DNA from: Alphaproteobacteria bacterium
GTDB lineage: Bacteria; Pseudomonadota; Alphaproteobacteria; Bin95
Reading direction: 5' to 3'
Length of the DNA stretch: 64,000 nt
Assembly (NCBI GenBank): GCA_020638555.1
Contig: JACKII010000002.1
Span: 1 to 64,000 of the forward strand
In this document: piece after piece, positions 16,301-28,000 of the stretch
Position numbering within the stretch: the first letter of the stretch is position 1
Layout: each line of letters opens with the position of its first letter
The notes under the pieces: model-generated
What the model saw: the letters and a program-made list of their open reading frames with translations, nothing else
Database searches by the model: none
What the model was told of the DNA's origin: nothing
Program-made: the position numbers and the translations under genes

Positions 16301-19098
16301 CCTATGTCGAGAACGACACCTATGCCGGGATCAATTCCGGCGGCAGCGCCATCACGCTTTCCGGCGGCGCGCTGTCGGCGACCGCCGATCATAGCGCCAA
16401 CCTGACCACCACGGCGGACGGCCGGGCCAAGGGCGGCTCGTCGGCCGGCGTCGGCATCGCCATCGCCCTCAATATCGGCCAGTCCGACACGGACGCCCGG
16501 ATAGCGCACAGCTTCTCCGGCGCCGGCAATGTGACGCTGAAGGCGGTGTCCGACCTCGACCTGACCACCACCTCGTTCGCGAGCGCGTCCGGCCAGGACA
16601 AGAATTCCCGCGATTCCGACCAGGAATCGAACGCCCAGACCTCGCTGGCCCAGGACCACGCCGGCAGCAGCAATGCGACGCCGACGGTCAAGGACGGCAG
16701 CGACACCCCGACCGGCAATGTGACCTCCGGGTCGCTGAACAATGCCGACAGCAACTCCTCGTCCGAGTCCGGCCAGTCCACCGGCGGCTCGACCCAGGTT
16801 GCGGCCGCGATTGCGCTCTCCTTCATGGAGGGCGATAACGACGCGACGCTGGCGACGGGCACGTCGATCACCGGCACCGGCGCGGTGGTCGTGGCCGCCG
16901 ACATGAATGTCGACACCTACACCGTCGCCAACGCCACCGCGTTCACGTCCGACTCGAACAGCGACGCGATTTCGGCCGCGGTCGGCATCAATATCGGCCT
17001 GTTGCACAACCGCGCCGACGTGCAGGGTTCGACCACGCTCGGCGGCTCCAGCGTCGACATCCGGGCGATCACGCCGGACGGCGACACCGTGCCGAACGAG
17101 TTCCAGGTGCAGGCGCTTTCGGGCGCGGCCAGCACCGGTTCGTCCGTGGCCGGCTCCATCTCGGTCAACTATGTCGAGTTCGACACCGACGCGATGGTGC
17201 GCGCCAACGCCACCATCACGGCATCGTCCGGCGATGTGCGGGTGCGCGCCAGCTCCATTAACGAAGTCCAGAACCTGGCCGGTGGCGGCGCGATCACCAC
17301 CGGCAGCAATACCGGCGTCGGCCTGGCCATCGCCGTCAATATTTTCAACGGGTTGGAGACGTCGGCAACGGTCGGCAACGACGCGGCCCTGACCGCCACG
17401 GGCGGCTCCGTCGAGGTGACCTCCGAGGCCAGCTTCACGCCGAAGAGCGACAGCCTGCAATTGCTGGATGTCGGCGACAACACGCTGACCGACACGCCGC
17501 TGTCCTTCACCAGCTTTGCCGCCGGCGTCGCCGCCGGCAACAACGGCACGGTCGTTTCCGGTTCGGTCAACGTCAATGTCCTGCTGATGACGACCGAGGC
17601 CGAGGTCGGCACCAACACGGTGCTGGACGGCAGCCAGGACGTGCTCGTCACGGCCGAGGACGTGGTCGAGATCTTCACCGGCGCCGGCGGCGTCGGCATT
17701 TCGCTCGGCTCCAGCGGCGTCGGCCTCGGCATCGACGTCAGCGTCATCACGCGCGACACGCTCGCCACCGTGGGCGGCGGCGCCGACCTGCTGGCCGGCT
17801 CCGGCGAAGTCAAGGTGCTGGCGGATTCCGACGACACCGTCACCTCGATTGCGGCGTCCTTCGGGCTCAGTGCGTCCGGCGGCAGCGGCGTTTCCGGCTC
17901 CGTCGGCGTGGTGGTGTTCCTGACCAGCACCAAGGCCATCGTCAATGCGGGCACGAGCACGCTTGATGGCGACCTGACCAAGCTGGAAGCGGGCGGCAAT
18001 GTCTCGGTACTGGCCGAAGGCACGGCCGACGTGTTCATGCTGGCGGGCGGTCTGGCGTTCGGCCAGGGCGCCGGCATCGGCGTCGCCAGCACCGTGCTGG
18101 TGCACGAGGACACGGTGCAGGCCATCGTCCACGGCAACACCAATATCGAGAGCGGCGGTGCAACGGGCGTCAAGATCGACGCCAACTCCACCGACGACCT
18201 GGTGATGATCGCCGCGGCCGGCGGCATTTCCACCGGCTCGGCCGCGGTGGGCGGCTCGGTCGTCGTGCTGGTCCAGACCGAGACCACCGAAGCCAGCGTG
18301 GGCGAAGGCACCACGATCACGGCCGAGGACGGGTCGAACGACCCGGGCGTGGCGGTGCGGGCTCGCGACGTGACCGACCTGCTGGCCATTGCCGGCTCCA
18401 TCGCGATCTCCGGCAGCAGCGCCGGCGTGGGTGCGGGCGTCAACGTGCACACCATCAACAAGACCACCACGGCCTTCATCGACGACGATGTGACGGTGGT
18501 GGCCGACGGCAATGTGACCGTCGATGCGATCAGCGACGAGGATATCAGCACGGTTTCGGCCTCGGCCTCCGCGGCGTCGTCCGCCGGCGTGGTGCTGACC
18601 GCCGATGTGTTCGTGCTGACGCTGGAGACGCGCGCCTATATCGGCGACGACGTCGCCCTGGATGACCCGGGCGCGGACGTGTACGCGCACGGCACGGTGC
18701 GGGTCTCGGCGATCGACGAGAGCGAACTCGACCTGATCGTCGGCGGCCTGGCCATCGGCGGTACGGCCGGCGTCGGCGCGGCCGCCGGCGTCGCGGTGGT
18801 GAACAAGACCACGGACGCCTTTATCGGCCATGACGCGCGAACGTCACGGGCGAGGGCGATTTCGCCGCGGCGGTGCGGGATGCAGGCTATTCCGCCAGCT
18901 ATGTGGCGGAGGATGCGCCTGCCAGCGAAAGCGGGCTGGAGCCGACCGGCGGGTCCGATGCGTCTGCGTCCGGCCTGCGCTCCTCGGCGCCGGGTTCGAG
19001 CGCGCTCGAGGTTTCGGTTGCCGGCAACAGCGAGTTGGAGCAGCCGACCGATCTGGATGGCGACGGCGGCAACGAGACCGGCGCATCGCCCGGTCTGA
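13303..19098 (+). CDS. giant protein, frame segment 4 (super-repeats)
   Basis: About 1,840 meaningful residues of alternating units of the form GVG.S.AI...D..T.A.I..GA.IT followed by a beta strand and a Thr/Ala-rich tail, very poor in Lys and Cys. Super-repeats of 372 and 391 residues are visible. From about 18836 the frame degenerates (RTSRARAISPRRC), while the next frame reads ANVTGEGDFAAAVRDAGYS, the expected sequence. A two-base gain in the CG-rich gacgcgcg tract (18832-18839), or one base lost, accounts for the shift. Confidence 0.7.
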   Translation: MNITDAEASAVVDGVIVDAASLSLITTNDQDATANADGSASAGDGTSVGAAVAINVATMTNTASVLAGSDVNLTGNLALSATMNNTDGDGTSTFGATAMSGASGGDTGVAGSFALSIVNASAIATVEGTADVAAGGGNVSLIATSISDGTVSASAENDGSATTGVSASIAIGVSNHTVTAALLNGAILTGAADLNLAAIGEHTNAVSAGSSADSMGTAVGGALAIAVDDRTTDASIGTGALLSITGSMDATATHTGSTTTTAGSEATAADAGVGVSLALAFVDDTATSSLGRSLTAGGTVSLSALAEGGSTVEAMASAAGADTDDEAADGNSSADDQASGATDLANAKSGQTDGTSESASTGSGSVKVGAALALNVSTSTAVAETGMVTVMADGLSLIASNDMDGTASADGSATNGGEGDTQVGIAVAINVATMINRAEQFGTFISTGADGLTISATMTDDGTHSYGATAMSGASGGDTGVAGSFALSVVNSTTTARQSGAASLGSGDATISAEAVSEDTVSATAENDGSATTGVGVSIAINVTDHLTTAAVANGATITGGDAVTISAAGEHTSSTTANSGAKAADDTGVGGSLAIAVEERTTAASIGTGLAMDLTGALLIAANHSGASVTTAGSEATAGGTAVGASIAMAFVDDVGTAILARDVTADGSVSLAANTDGSSTTAATASAEGVEKSNEDASGNTDGTAQQDNTQDLAASKSGDNLAAKDANTATANNGGGNSSVAVAAALSVNVNSSISEASIEDGLAVVAGDGAGTGAVSVTATNNIGAEATADGSAKQTAMNSSGSDAIGIAIAINVADMSNRAIIGADTDITADGLTLSATMKDVSGEASDKHQFKAEATSGASGGEIGVAGSFALSVGTTTTEAVFGQDRADQAATGAALLTLTGGNVNVDAESITTTTTSATSATASGGSDSVGVGASIAIGIELNETRAEFEAGDTISGSTGSFTVDTVAHDTVTTTAEAGAAGSTAVGGAIAISYVENDTYAGINSGGSAITLSGGALSATADHSANLTTTADGRAKGGSSAGVGIAIALNIGQSDTDARIAHSFSGAGNVTLKAVSDLDLTTTSFASASGQDKNSRDSDQESNAQTSLAQDHAGSSNATPTVKDGSDTPTGNVTSGSLNNADSNSSSESGQSTGGSTQVAAAIALSFMEGDNDATLATGTSITGTGAVVVAADMNVDTYTVANATAFTSDSNSDAISAAVGINIGLLHNRADVQGSTTLGGSSVDIRAITPDGDTVPNEFQVQALSGAASTGSSVAGSISVNYVEFDTDAMVRANATITASSGDVRVRASSINEVQNLAGGGAITTGSNTGVGLAIAVNIFNGLETSATVGNDAALTATGGSVEVTSEASFTPKSDSLQLLDVGDNTLTDTPLSFTSFAAGVAAGNNGTVVSGSVNVNVLLMTTEAEVGTNTVLDGSQDVLVTAEDVVEIFTGAGGVGISLGSSGVGLGIDVSVITRDTLATVGGGADLLAGSGEVKVLADSDDTVTSIAASFGLSASGGSGVSGSVGVVVFLTSTKAIVNAGTSTLDGDLTKLEAGGNVSVLAEGTADVFMLAGGLAFGQGAGIGVASTVLVHEDTVQAIVHGNTNIESGGATGVKIDANSTDDLVMIAAAGGISTGSAAVGGSVVVLVQTETTEASVGEGTTITAEDGSNDPGVAVRARDVTDLLAIAGSIAISGSSAGVGAGVNVHTINKTTTAFIDDDVTVVADGNVTVDAISDEDISTVSASASAASSAGVVLTADVFVLTLETRAYIGDDVALDDPGADVYAHGTVRVSAIDESELDLIVGGLAIGGTAGVGAAAGVAVVNKTTDAFIGHDARTSRARAISPRRCGMQAIPPAMWRRMRLPAKAGWSRPAGPMRLRPACAPRRRVRARSRFRLPATASWSSRPIWMATAATRPAHRPV
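13410..16320 (+). repeat. protein-level super-repeats of about 372-391 residues
   Basis: The phrase SGASGG(D/E)(T/I)GVAGSFALS recurs with its first position at about 13597, 14713 and 15886, spacings of 1116 and 1173 nt. Flanking phrases recur in the same order: ADGSA, AINVA.M.NRA, ADGLTLSAT before it and SATTGVGVSIAI, GEHT, TTAGSEAT after it. Each super-repeat holds four or five shorter solenoid units. DNA identity is moderate rather than perfect, so the duplications are old. Confidence 0.65.
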
Positions 19099-22000
19099 CG
19101 ATGAAGCGCATGTCCAGTGCGGACCCCGACGCCACCTTCCGCGGCGTCGCCGTGACGGCGAATGCCAAGGACGACGTCGAGACCTATGCCATCGGCGCGG
19201 GCGTTGGCGGCAATGCGGCGGTGTTCGTCGGCGCCGCGGTGAACGTGATCACCTCGAACACGCACGGCTATATCGGCGACGATACCAACATCAACCAGCA
19301 TATGGGCGCCACGCCCAACGCGAACCAGACGGTCCTGGTCTCGGCGGCGAGCGATTTCAGCCATGTCGGCGTCGGCGTCGGCGTCGCAATTTCCGGCAAT
19401 GCCGCCGTGGCGCCGGGCGTCGATGTTTCGGCCATCGACCTGCACACCAACGCCTGGATCGGCGACCATTCGACCATCGATGCCGAAAACGACGTCAAGG
19501 TCCTGGCCGCGTCCGAGGCGGACTTTGTGATCGTGTCGTTTGCGGTGGCGATCAGCGGCACCGCGTCGGTTGGCGGCGGCGTCAGCGTGGTCACGCTGGA
19601 CGCGGAAACCACGGCCGACATCTACAACTTCACCGACATCCAGGCCGGTGGCGACGTGGCGGTCATGGCGAGCGACCACTCGTCGATGATCGTCGTTTCG
19701 GGCGCGGTTGCGGCGGGCTTCGGTGGGGGCGGCATCGGCGCCGGAGTCGGCGTGGTGATCTTCAACAAGGACACCCGCGCGACCATCGGCGACGACACCG
19801 ACATCGACGCCGAGGGCGGCGCCGGCATGAGCAATGTGCTGCTGGACGGCGTCAACAATGACGGCACCTTCAAGCGCGGCACCGGCCATGGCGTGATCGT
19901 GCAGGCCGACAGCGACGAGACCATCACGACCATCGCCGTTGCCGCGGCCGGCGGCATCTATGTCGGCGTTGCCGGCGCGGTGACGGTCAGCCTGATCGAC
20001 AGCGACGCGACGGCGCGCATCGGCGAAGGCGCGATGATCAACCAGCGCAACGGCAATTATCTGACCAACGGTTCGGTGGGTTCTGACCAGGGCGTCTATG
20101 TCGGCGCCTCCAACGACGCGCGCATCCTGGAAGGCGCCGGAGCCGTCGGCCTCGGCCTGGCGGGAATTGCCGGCGCGGTCAGCTTCGGTTCGATCAAGAA
20201 CGACGTGAACGCCTCCATCGGCACCGGCGCGCATGTGAACGCCCATGGCGACCTGAGCGTGAACGCGCTGGCCAACAAGGAATTGCAGGGCTTCACCATC
20301 AGCGGCTCCGGCGGCTTGGCGGCGCTGGCGGCGTCGGTCTCGGTCTGGTCCATCGGCGAGGACTTCTCGTCTGCCTACGAGGACAACGACTCCGAGAATC
20401 CGAGCGAGGGCGCGAACAATCAGCAGGATGCGCTCGAAGACGACATGGGTTCGAACAATGCCAGTTCGACCACGCAGAGCAATATCGATGGCACCAACAG
20501 CGATATCGCCGGCGAACTGGGCGGCCTCGACGACAACTCGACCGACCCGTCGGTGGCCGAGAACTCGGCCGACGACCGCGCCGGCAAGGCGTTGAACGGC
20601 CTGAGCCTGAATCCGGTCTCCGGAAGCGATCTGAACACCTCCCTGACGGCGTCTGCGGCCGGCCCGACGCGCGGCGTTAACGCCATCGTCGAAGGCGGCG
20701 TCGTTGCCGATGTGGGCGACGACGTGAATGTCGACGCCTATGAGCGCATCAAGGTCGACATTGCCGACGGTTCGGTCTCGGTCGGCCTGGTCGGCGCCGG
20801 CGCGGCGGTGGCCGTGCTCAATGTGGCGAGCCAGACCCGCGCCAAGCTCGGCGGGACCATCCGGGCGGATGGCGATATTTCCGTCACCGCGGCGGGCATC
20901 CGGGATTTCGACTACCACGTGGTCACGGGGCAGGGAGGGCTGGCGGCCCTCGGCGCCGGCGTGACGGTGATCAACGACAACAGCCTGGTGCTGGCCGAAA
21001 TTTCCGACGGTGCCGTCATCCGCGATGCGGCGAGCCTGGCGGTGACCGCTGTCACCGACCAGGACATCAACGTCATCAATGTCGGCATCCAGGTCGGGTT
21101 CGCGGCCATCGGCGTGTCGTTCTCGCAGGTGAATGCGGACGACGGCAATGCCAACACGGTCGAGACCCTGGCCCGGATCGGCGACAATGCCGATATCGGG
21201 CTCGCGGTCGGCATGGACGACAACGAGGTCGGCAATATCACGGTGGAGGCGAACGCGACCTCCGACGTGATCGTGGAAGTCTATGCCGGCGCGGCCGGCG
21301 TCGGCGCCGGCAGCTTCAACTTCGGCTTTGCCACCTACAGCGCGCAAACCAAGGCCGAGATCGGCAACGATGTTCAGATCGATTCGCACGGTCAGGTGCT
21401 GGTGCTGGCCCGCGACAGCGCGAAGGCGGTGGCGCATGTGCTGACCGCGACCGCCGGCGGGCTGGCGCTCGGCGTCAGCCTGGCACGGGCAAAGACCAAT
21501 GGGGACGTGACCGCCCGGATCGGCAACGAGTTGCAGTCCGACAGCGAGGGCCTGGCGGTCTATGCGCTGCACAACCAGACCCTCAACGGGATCGGCAGCA
21601 TCAGCCTCGACGGCGGGCGCGGTGCGTTCGCGATGACCGAAGCGGCGGGCGGCGGCATTTTCAGCGGCCAGGGCTCGATCCCCGAGGCCGAAGACAAGAC
21701 CGACGTGCTGGCGTCCATCGAGGCGGGCGAAGACGGCGGCGACATCGACGCCGGCGCCCAGCAGGTCATCGTCGATGCGCGCGGCACGATGTACGCCAAG
21801 GCGGAATCGTTCGCCTTCTCGCTGGGCGGGGTTGCGGCCGGCGCATCGCTGGTGGACGCGACCGCGGCCGGCAGCGTGACCGCCGCCATGAACGGCACCG
21901 TCACCGGCGGTTCGGGCGCGACGATCAACGCCTCCGCGATCTCCGATGCCATCGCCACGGCGGAGGCCGCCACGGTTGGGTTGCTGGAAATCACCGTCCC

Positions 22001-25000
22001 GCACGCGACGGCCCTCTCGGATACCGATGTTTCGGCCTCCGTCGGCGCGGATGCGACCCTGATCGTCGACCAGGCGGCCAACATCTCGGCCACGTCGGAT
22101 GCGAACGCCGACGCCTCCGGCTTCGCCGCCGGCGGTGGCCTGATCGGCATCGGCTCCATGAACGCCCACGCGACGGTCCGGCCGAGCGTCAGCGCGTTCG
22201 TCGGCAGCGATGCGACGGTCGCGGCCGCCTCGCTCTCGGTGGCCGCCTCGCACAATATGGGGGTTGCGGGTTCTCGCAACGCCCGTGCCGAGGCCGAGGC
22301 CGCGAAGGGGGCGGGCCTGAGCTTCCAGTTCACGACCGCGATTGCCGAATCCACGGCGACGGTCGACAGCTATGTCGGCGGCGGGGCCATGATCACCACC
22401 GGTTCGACGCTGTCGATCTCGGCCGTTGGCGTGAACAATGCCGATTCGGACGTCGACAACGTGACCATCGGCATTCTGGTCAGCGTCGGCGAAGGCGACT
22501 CCCTGGCCGTGGCCAACGGTTCGTCCTCGGCCGGCATCAAGGACTCGGGCGCGCTGTCGGCGACGCCGAAGATTTCGGTCGGCGAACTCAACATCACCGC
22601 GACCACGACCGACACGGCGAACGCCCAGACCACGGCCGCGACCGGCGGCTTTGTCGCCGCGGGCGGCAACCAGGCCGTCGCCTATGCCGATGCGGTCGAG
22701 GATAGCGCGGGCTGGAAGCCGTTGGAAAACGACGACGGCAGTTTCACCCCCGATCCGAACTATGTTTCGGCCGATGCCTATATCGGCAACAACAGCTCGA
22801 TCCTGGTGGGCGGCAATGTTTCGGTGACCGCCAATGCCCGGCCGCAGGCGGATTCCTATGTCAGGGGCTCGACCGGCGGTGCGGTCGATGTCGGCGGCTC
22901 GTTCTCCACGACGCGCGTGATGCCGGTGGTCAACGCGACCATCGAGTCCGGCACGGTGCTGGATGCCGGCGGCTCGATCTCGGTCGACGCCAAGGCGCTG
23001 GAGCAGGACGGCACGGTTCCGGACTATTTCATCACCAATGTCAGCACCGGCAACGACACGGCGAACGTGGCGGCGCACGGCCTGGAGACCGGCCAGATCG
23101 TCGAGTATGAGAGCAACACGAACGGCGATCCGATCGGCGGGCTCGACGAGTTCGTGACCGAAGAGGTTGCGGATGCAAACGACAATGTGACGACGCAGGA
23201 GTTCAACCGTCAGTATGCGGTGATCGCCGTCGATGCCGACACGCTCGCATTCGGCGCCGAACTCGACGACGCGACGGTCGATCCCAACACCGAGATCATC
23301 GAGTTCCAGTCCGAGCACGGCTTCCGGTCCGGCGACCAGGTGGTCTACCGGGTGTATTCCGGCTCGCCCATGCCGGGGCTGACCGATGGCGCAACCTATT
23401 ACGTCCTGGTGATCGACGGCACGCACATCAAGCTGGTGGCGAGCGAGGCGACCGCGGAGGATCCCGACAGCGTGTTTGCCGGCAAGGACTTCCTGCCCTC
23501 CGATGTTGATACGGGCACCGAAGCCAACACGATCAGCGGCTTCACCCATGGCTTCCTGAACGACCAGCCGGTCACCTACAACGCGCCCGATCCGTTCACC
23601 TTTACCGACCGCCAGGTCGATGTGGATCCGAATGCAACCATAAGTGGCGGTTATATCGACCGCACCACGATCGACAACGACACGATCCGGTTCGCGATCA
23701 CCGAGGGCACCAACGAGGGCAAGCCCTTCAACCACGGCTTCAGCAACGGCGACATCGTCCGCTACAATGTGGAATTCGTCGACGACAGCACCGACGCCTA
23801 TACCGACCCCGGCGCGACGGCGATCGGCGGCTTGCAGGCGGGTGAGGACTACCGCGTGGTGGTCGTCTCGAACAGTGCGATCCAGTTGAAGCGCAGCAGT
23901 CTGATCAGCGAGAACGTCTATTATGTCCGCGACGGCTCCGGTTCTGACCAGATCGTCCGCACCGACGGCCTGAGCTGGGAAGACGACGGCTTCGTCGCCG
24001 GCATCGAGCTGATCATCACCAATGGCGGCGGCAATGACGGCCAGTACACGATCCAGAGCGTGAACGGCGATACGATCACGCTCGCCTCGAACGACGACGT
24101 CAGCGAGATCACCCGCGTCGACCGCTCCATGACGGTCGACCGCGTGGATCTGGGCGGCGGTGACTACCGCCTGACCCTGACCGTCACCGGCACCACCTGG
24201 GCGGCCCTGGGAATCACCAGCGGCACGGTTGAACTGCACGATCTGGGCGCCTATTCCGGGATGACCGGCACGATCGACAATGTGAGCGGCGGCACGATTC
24301 GCCTCTCCATCGACGCATCGGGCGGCGCCAATATCGGCAGCACGTTCAATACCGCCTTCGTCCAGCGGACCACGCCGCGCAACGACACGTTCGACAGCCC
24401 GGTCATCGCGCTGACGCCGAACAAGGGCTTCCCGTTCGACGATCTGAACGCGGCGAACGACACCTTGCCGGGCAACACCACGGACCCGGGCAACAGCGAC
24501 ATTCACTCGCTGATCCGCGTCGCGGACCTGCCCATTGGCAATCTGGTCGACGGCCAGACCTATTATGTCGACTATGTGAGCAGCACCGAATTCGGCCTGA
24601 CCGCGACGCCCCTGGGCGCCCGCATCGACCTGATGCCGACGGCGCTGACCGGCGTGCTGACCCACAGCATCGGTGCGCTGGCGGTCGACATCTCGGCCGG
24701 CGGCGCCTCGCACGACCTGCGCATCAACATCACCAGCTTCACGGCGGGCGACCGCCTGCTGGGGCCGGGCGGCGTGCCGCTGAACCTGTTCGCGCCGCAA
24801 AGCGGCGACGGCATCTCGTCCTCGACCGCCAAGGGGTCGAGCGGCGCCATTGTCGGCGTCAAGCAGAATGAGGCGTTGCTGCGCTGGTCGCCGACCGCGG
24901 TCGCCAGCGTCAACGGCGACCTGATCCGCGCCGGCACGAATGTGACGATCACCAGCGACGCGGGGCTGCACAGCACCGCCACCACGACCAACGGTTCCGG

Positions 25001-28000
25001 TGGGTTCGTGGCGGTCGGCAATGTCGACGCCCGCACCAACTCCACCCTGACCAGCCTGGCCGAAATCGGCGCCAACACCCGCCTGATCGCGGGCGACAAC
25101 CTGACCGTCGACGCCAACGCGGATGCGACCGCGGATAGCGCCGCTTCCTCCAGCACCGGTGGCTTTGTCGGCGTCGCGGATGCCGATAGCCGGGTCAATG
25201 TCGACTACAATGTCGATGCGAAGGTCGGCGACAACGCCGTCGTCCTGGTCGGCAAGCTGGCCTCGATCCTGGCCGCGGGCGGCGTGATCGGCACCTCGTC
25301 GGCGACCGGGCGCGGCGTCGGCTTCGGCGGTGACGCGGAAGCCTATTCCGAATACGTCACGGACTCCGCCAAGGCGGATGCGACCGTCGGCTCCGGCGCG
25401 AAGCTGGAGGCGCTGGAAGTCATCCTGAGCTCGACCGTCGGCGACACCGCATCCGGTCAGGACGCGCGCGCGGTCAATATCAGTGCCACGACCGACGCGC
25501 GTGCCGGCGGCTTCTATTCCGAAGCGACGGCCGACAGCATCACCAAGTACATCGCCGACAACACCGTGGCGATCAAGGGCAATGCCGAGGTGACCGGCTT
25601 CGAGGGCGTCGACCTGATCGCCACCTTCGACGACGTCCGCACCCACGCGAAGGCCTACACGCGGTCGACGGGCCTGTTCGGCTATGTCAGCTCCGACGCG
25701 ACGAACGAGCAGGATCTGACCAATTTCATCGACGGCGACAGCGGCGCACTGGTCACCGCCGGTCCGCGCATCGAACTGCCGAACACCGACAGCGAGACCA
25801 CGGAACTCGCCCAGTTCGACAACGCCAAATTCCGTCTGGCCCTCTATGGCACGACCGAGAACGGCACCAACCTGACCTACAGCAACGACGCGAGCCATTC
25901 GAAGCGGTCGCTGGCCGCGGGCGGGTCGGACGAGCACGGCGATCCGGATTATGTCGACTCGATGGACTTCGACTCCGACGTGCTGATCCTCTCCGGCCGC
26001 TCGCCGGAACTGGATGTGGTGCGCGAACTGGTCATCGGTTCGGGCGGGAACATCGTCAAGGCCGTCAACGTGACGGTCGACGACAGCCCTGGCGGCGGAT
26101 CCGCGACCAAGACCAGCGGCACGACGCTCAGCGACCACATCATCGTCAACGACATCACCAATCCCGGCCCGGGCGACGTGGCGTTCGACTCGGCGGATAT
26201 CGACGGCAGCGGCGGCACCTGGACCTTCCGCGAGTCGCTGGAGCGGGTGCGCATCACCAACGAGTCCGACCTGGATATCGAGATCAACAATATCGACGTG
26301 ATGGCCGAGGACCGTCCGCTGGTCTGGCTGCGGCCGTCCGGCTCGGTGCCGCTGACCTTCACGATCAATGCGGAAGTCGCGCCGACCCTGGTCGAGATCT
26401 TCAATACCGGCGACAGCGACATCATCATCGACGGCACGATCAACAACCCGGTCGGCACGACCACCATCGTCAACACCGGTGGCATGGGCGGCGGCTCGGT
26501 GCTCTCCGGCAAGGACCGGGGCGTGAGTTCGCCGGACGGCCGCTATGCGCTGATCGTGACCAACATCCTGAACGTGGATGCCACGAACGATGTCGGCTCC
26601 GACACCGAGCGGCTGAACGTCGACCTGGTCAGCAGCGACGACGTTCCGCAGGCCCTGACCTTCACCACCGGCCAGGTGAGCGGCCTGACCGAGAAGATCT
26701 TCATCGGCCAGAACGGCAAGTTCTACGATGGCCAGCTGGTCCGCTACACGTCGGCCTCGCCGCTGGGCGGGCTCGCCAATAACGGGCTCTACTACGTGAA
26801 GCTGGGCGCCGACGGCAACTCGCTCAGCCTGTCGGCGACGCCGGGCGGCAGCGACATCGACCTGACGCCGTCGGGCTCGCTCAGCCAGACCCACAGCCTG
26901 ACCTCGGTCGAGGTGTTCACCGTGGACGCGGTCGACAATATCGACCTCGACCTGCGGGCGCTGAAGCGCGAGGGCACGAATGTCGGCGAGTACATCGTCA
27001 ACATCGACCGTATCGCCGCCGGCAACACCGCGGACGTGCTGCTGCGCAACAGCCTGTACCAGACGGGCACCGGCACACGCGGCGGCATCGACGTCGAATG
27101 GCCGAGCGAATCGCCGACCGCCGGCAATTACGTGTACTTCTTCCAGCCGGACATGGGCTTCAACCAGTTCCTGGGTCCGGTGCGGGGCGCGTTTGCCACC
27201 GGCTCGACCGTGGTTGACGTCACGACCTACGACTTCCGCGGCATCGACCCGCAGACCGACGCGCGCGAGCTGGCCGGCCTGCAATCGGGCGGCGTCAGCT
27301 ATCCGGGCAACCCGGCTGCCGCCAATGGCGACATCATCGTTCAGGCCGCCAGCCTGACGGTCGGCGATCCGACCATCAACGTGCTGGCCCTGACCGAGGT
27401 CGCGAACCCGAATGCGGCGGACTACGAGAATGGCGAGATCACCGTCATCACCGACGGCTATATCGCGCTGACCGAGATCACCGACCACATGCGGGTCGGC
27501 GAAATCCGGTCGACCGGCTCGGACGTGTTGCTGTATTCGCCGCAATCGATCTTCGACGCCAACGACGACTTCGACACGGCCCCGGCCGACGTCGCCGGCG
27601 TCAACATCACCATGGTCGCCGCCTCCGGCGATGTGGGCGACCCCGGTTTCGTCAACCCGGATCCGGGCGACGTGGCCGGCGAAATCCTGAATCCGACCCG
27701 TGTCTGGAGCGGCCTGAGCGGCGGCATCGGCACCGATGATAACTTCCTGGAAATCAACGGAGATATCCTCGGCACCAACACCGGCGTGCTGCGCATTTAC
27801 GACGATTTGGACGCATCCACGCTCGGAATCTATCTCGACGAAACCACCGGCGACATGCGGATCGACACGATCTGGTCGCTGGGCGACGTGGCGCTGCGCA
27901 CCACCGACGGTTCGGTAATCGACGCCCGCGACGATGACCTGACCAACGTCTATGGCCAGAGCATCGACATCGACGCCAACGGCACCGGCGCCAATATCGG

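Noticed and set aside
14317..18831. Another long antisense frame (about 1,500 codons)
   Set aside because: Same explanation as above; composition mirrors the sense repeats and no start signal is present.
10229..19098. Programmed ribosomal frameshifting in the giant gene
   Set aside because: No slippery heptamer with a downstream pseudoknot is evident, and four sites of mixed direction (three consistent with -1, one +1) are better explained by sequencing or mutation.
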